Source: Psychrobacter fulvigenes (GTDB lineage Bacteria; Pseudomonadota; Gammaproteobacteria; Pseudomonadales; Moraxellaceae). From it: a stretch of 56,837 bases of DNA. The notes beneath the pieces are model-generated. The model was not told the origin of the DNA, did no database searches, and saw only the letters and a list, made by a program, of their open reading frames with translations. Made by a program: the position numbers and the translations under genes. The stretch is taken from positions 1 through 56,837 of the forward strand of contig NZ_CAJGZP010000002.1 in assembly GCF_904846155.1 (NCBI RefSeq), given 5' to 3'. This document shows, piece by piece, positions 56,306-56,837 of this stretch. Numbering within the stretch: the first letter of the stretch is position 1; each line of letters opens with the position of its first letter.

Positions 56306-56837
56306 CTATTGCAGTGCACGTCTGGCTGGGATGTCGTAATATTGCAGCCACGGGCGGGCTTCCTCGAAAGCCGCACTTGCGGCAATTACATCTAGGTCAG
56401 CCTGCCGATCGCCAATGATTAACATGCCCACCGGTAGTCCATCGATCAAACCCGCCGGAACGCTGGCACTTGGATGTCCGGAAAAGTTGGTCAGGTACGT
56501 CATGCACCAGCCGATCAACGGGTTGACCTTTTCACCGTTGATAGCGCTTGGCCCTTCCGTACTGCCATCAGTGGCATTACGCACGGGCATGCAGGCCAAC
56601 GTGGGCGCCAAAAGCAAATCAAAGCGATCGAAAACTCTGTTCATGCAATCAAAAACCGAAGTCCTCAATATCTGATCTGCACTAATCTGTTGCACGTTTA
56701 TATCCGCCACCGCATCAATCCATTTCATCAGCGCGTCGGGAATATCTGCGCGATGTTCGCTACAGATCAATTCCGTCTTCATGCAATGCATGCATAGAGG
56801 CCGCAGTAGGAATAGCCAGCATACGGCACCAAGCATC
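56306..56837 (-). CDS. Amidase, C-terminal third (continues from base 1)
   Basis: C-terminal part of the amidase that starts at 951. From 56837 the frame reads DAWCRMLAIPTAASMHALHE then meets TAG near 56758; a second frame continues SEHRADIPDALMKWIDAVAD to the stop at 56306 and holds the family's C-terminal NFSGHPSASVPAGLIDGLPV. One extra base or two missing bases near 56758 explain the break. The joined gene of 1483 bases fits 493 aa after correction. Confidence 0.85.
   Translation of the reverse strand, partial: MLGAVCWLFLLRPLCMHCMKTELICSEHRADIPDALMKWIDAVADINVQQISADQILRTSVFDCMNRVFDRFDLLLAPTLACMPVRNATDGSTEGPSAINGEKVNPLIGWCMTYLTNFSGHPSASVPAGLIDGLPVGMLIIGDRQADLDVIAASAAFEEARPWLQYYDIPARRALQ

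Overview
The window looks like one complete circular, mobilisable plasmid of about 57 kb that was linearised inside a gene. The two window ends carry the two halves of a single amidase gene on the minus strand. The backbone is AT-rich and resembles plasmids of Moraxellaceae (Psychrobacter, Moraxella, Acinetobacter): a Rep_3 initiator with iterons, BrnT/BrnA and YefM/YoeB toxin-antitoxin pairs, a KfrA-like protein, a MobA/MobL relaxase with oriT, and a ParF/ParG-type partition locus. A GC-richer segment (about 50.96-56.84 kb plus 1-1.4 kb) is pseudomonad/IncP-1-like. It carries klcA-klcB-korC-kleA with KorA and KorC operators, then a LuxR-type regulator, an AmiS/UreI-type channel and the amidase. 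The host assignment is inference from gene content.

Layout. 1-2.3 kb: amidase half, gene remnants, serine recombinase. 2.64-15.12 kb: resistance transposon made of three identical 788-bp IS1-family copies that carry a Tn5393 strA-strB fragment and a tet(H)-type tetR/tetA block from an enterobacterial-looking chromosome; the whole is flanked by the 8-bp duplication CAAAATTT and splits a host gene. 15.1-20 kb: Sel1 lipoprotein and an IS66 element. 20.2-21.3 kb: trypsin-like protease with a membrane partner. 21.3-28.4 kb: replication, stability and toxin-antitoxin functions. 28.4-32.3 kb: mobilisation. 33.4-34.6 kb: partition with about 28 octamer repeats. 34.9-47.4 kb: defence island with a type I restriction system, a TIR plus caspase cassette resembling type IV Thoeris with three linked genes, and a HEPN-like gene broken by an IS5-family element. 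47.75-50.96 kb: tnpA-only Tn3-family element. Then the IncP-1-like segment.

The defence island is the most interesting part. A TIR-like protein, a caspase-like protease (His83/Cys129), a small RyR-like protein, a DUF6338-like membrane protein and a 56-aa proline-rich protein lie in one tight co-directional run. Signalling by a TIR-made nucleotide to a caspase effector is known for type IV Thoeris; the three downstream genes may extend it.

Many genes here (strA, brnT, mobA, hsdR, the HEPN gene, the IS5 transposase, the LuxR regulator, the amidase) are broken by single-base indels, most often loss of one base from a homopolymer. One base restores a full-length family protein in most of them. 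This pattern suggests sequencing error rather than mass gene decay, so these pseudogene calls should be read with caution.
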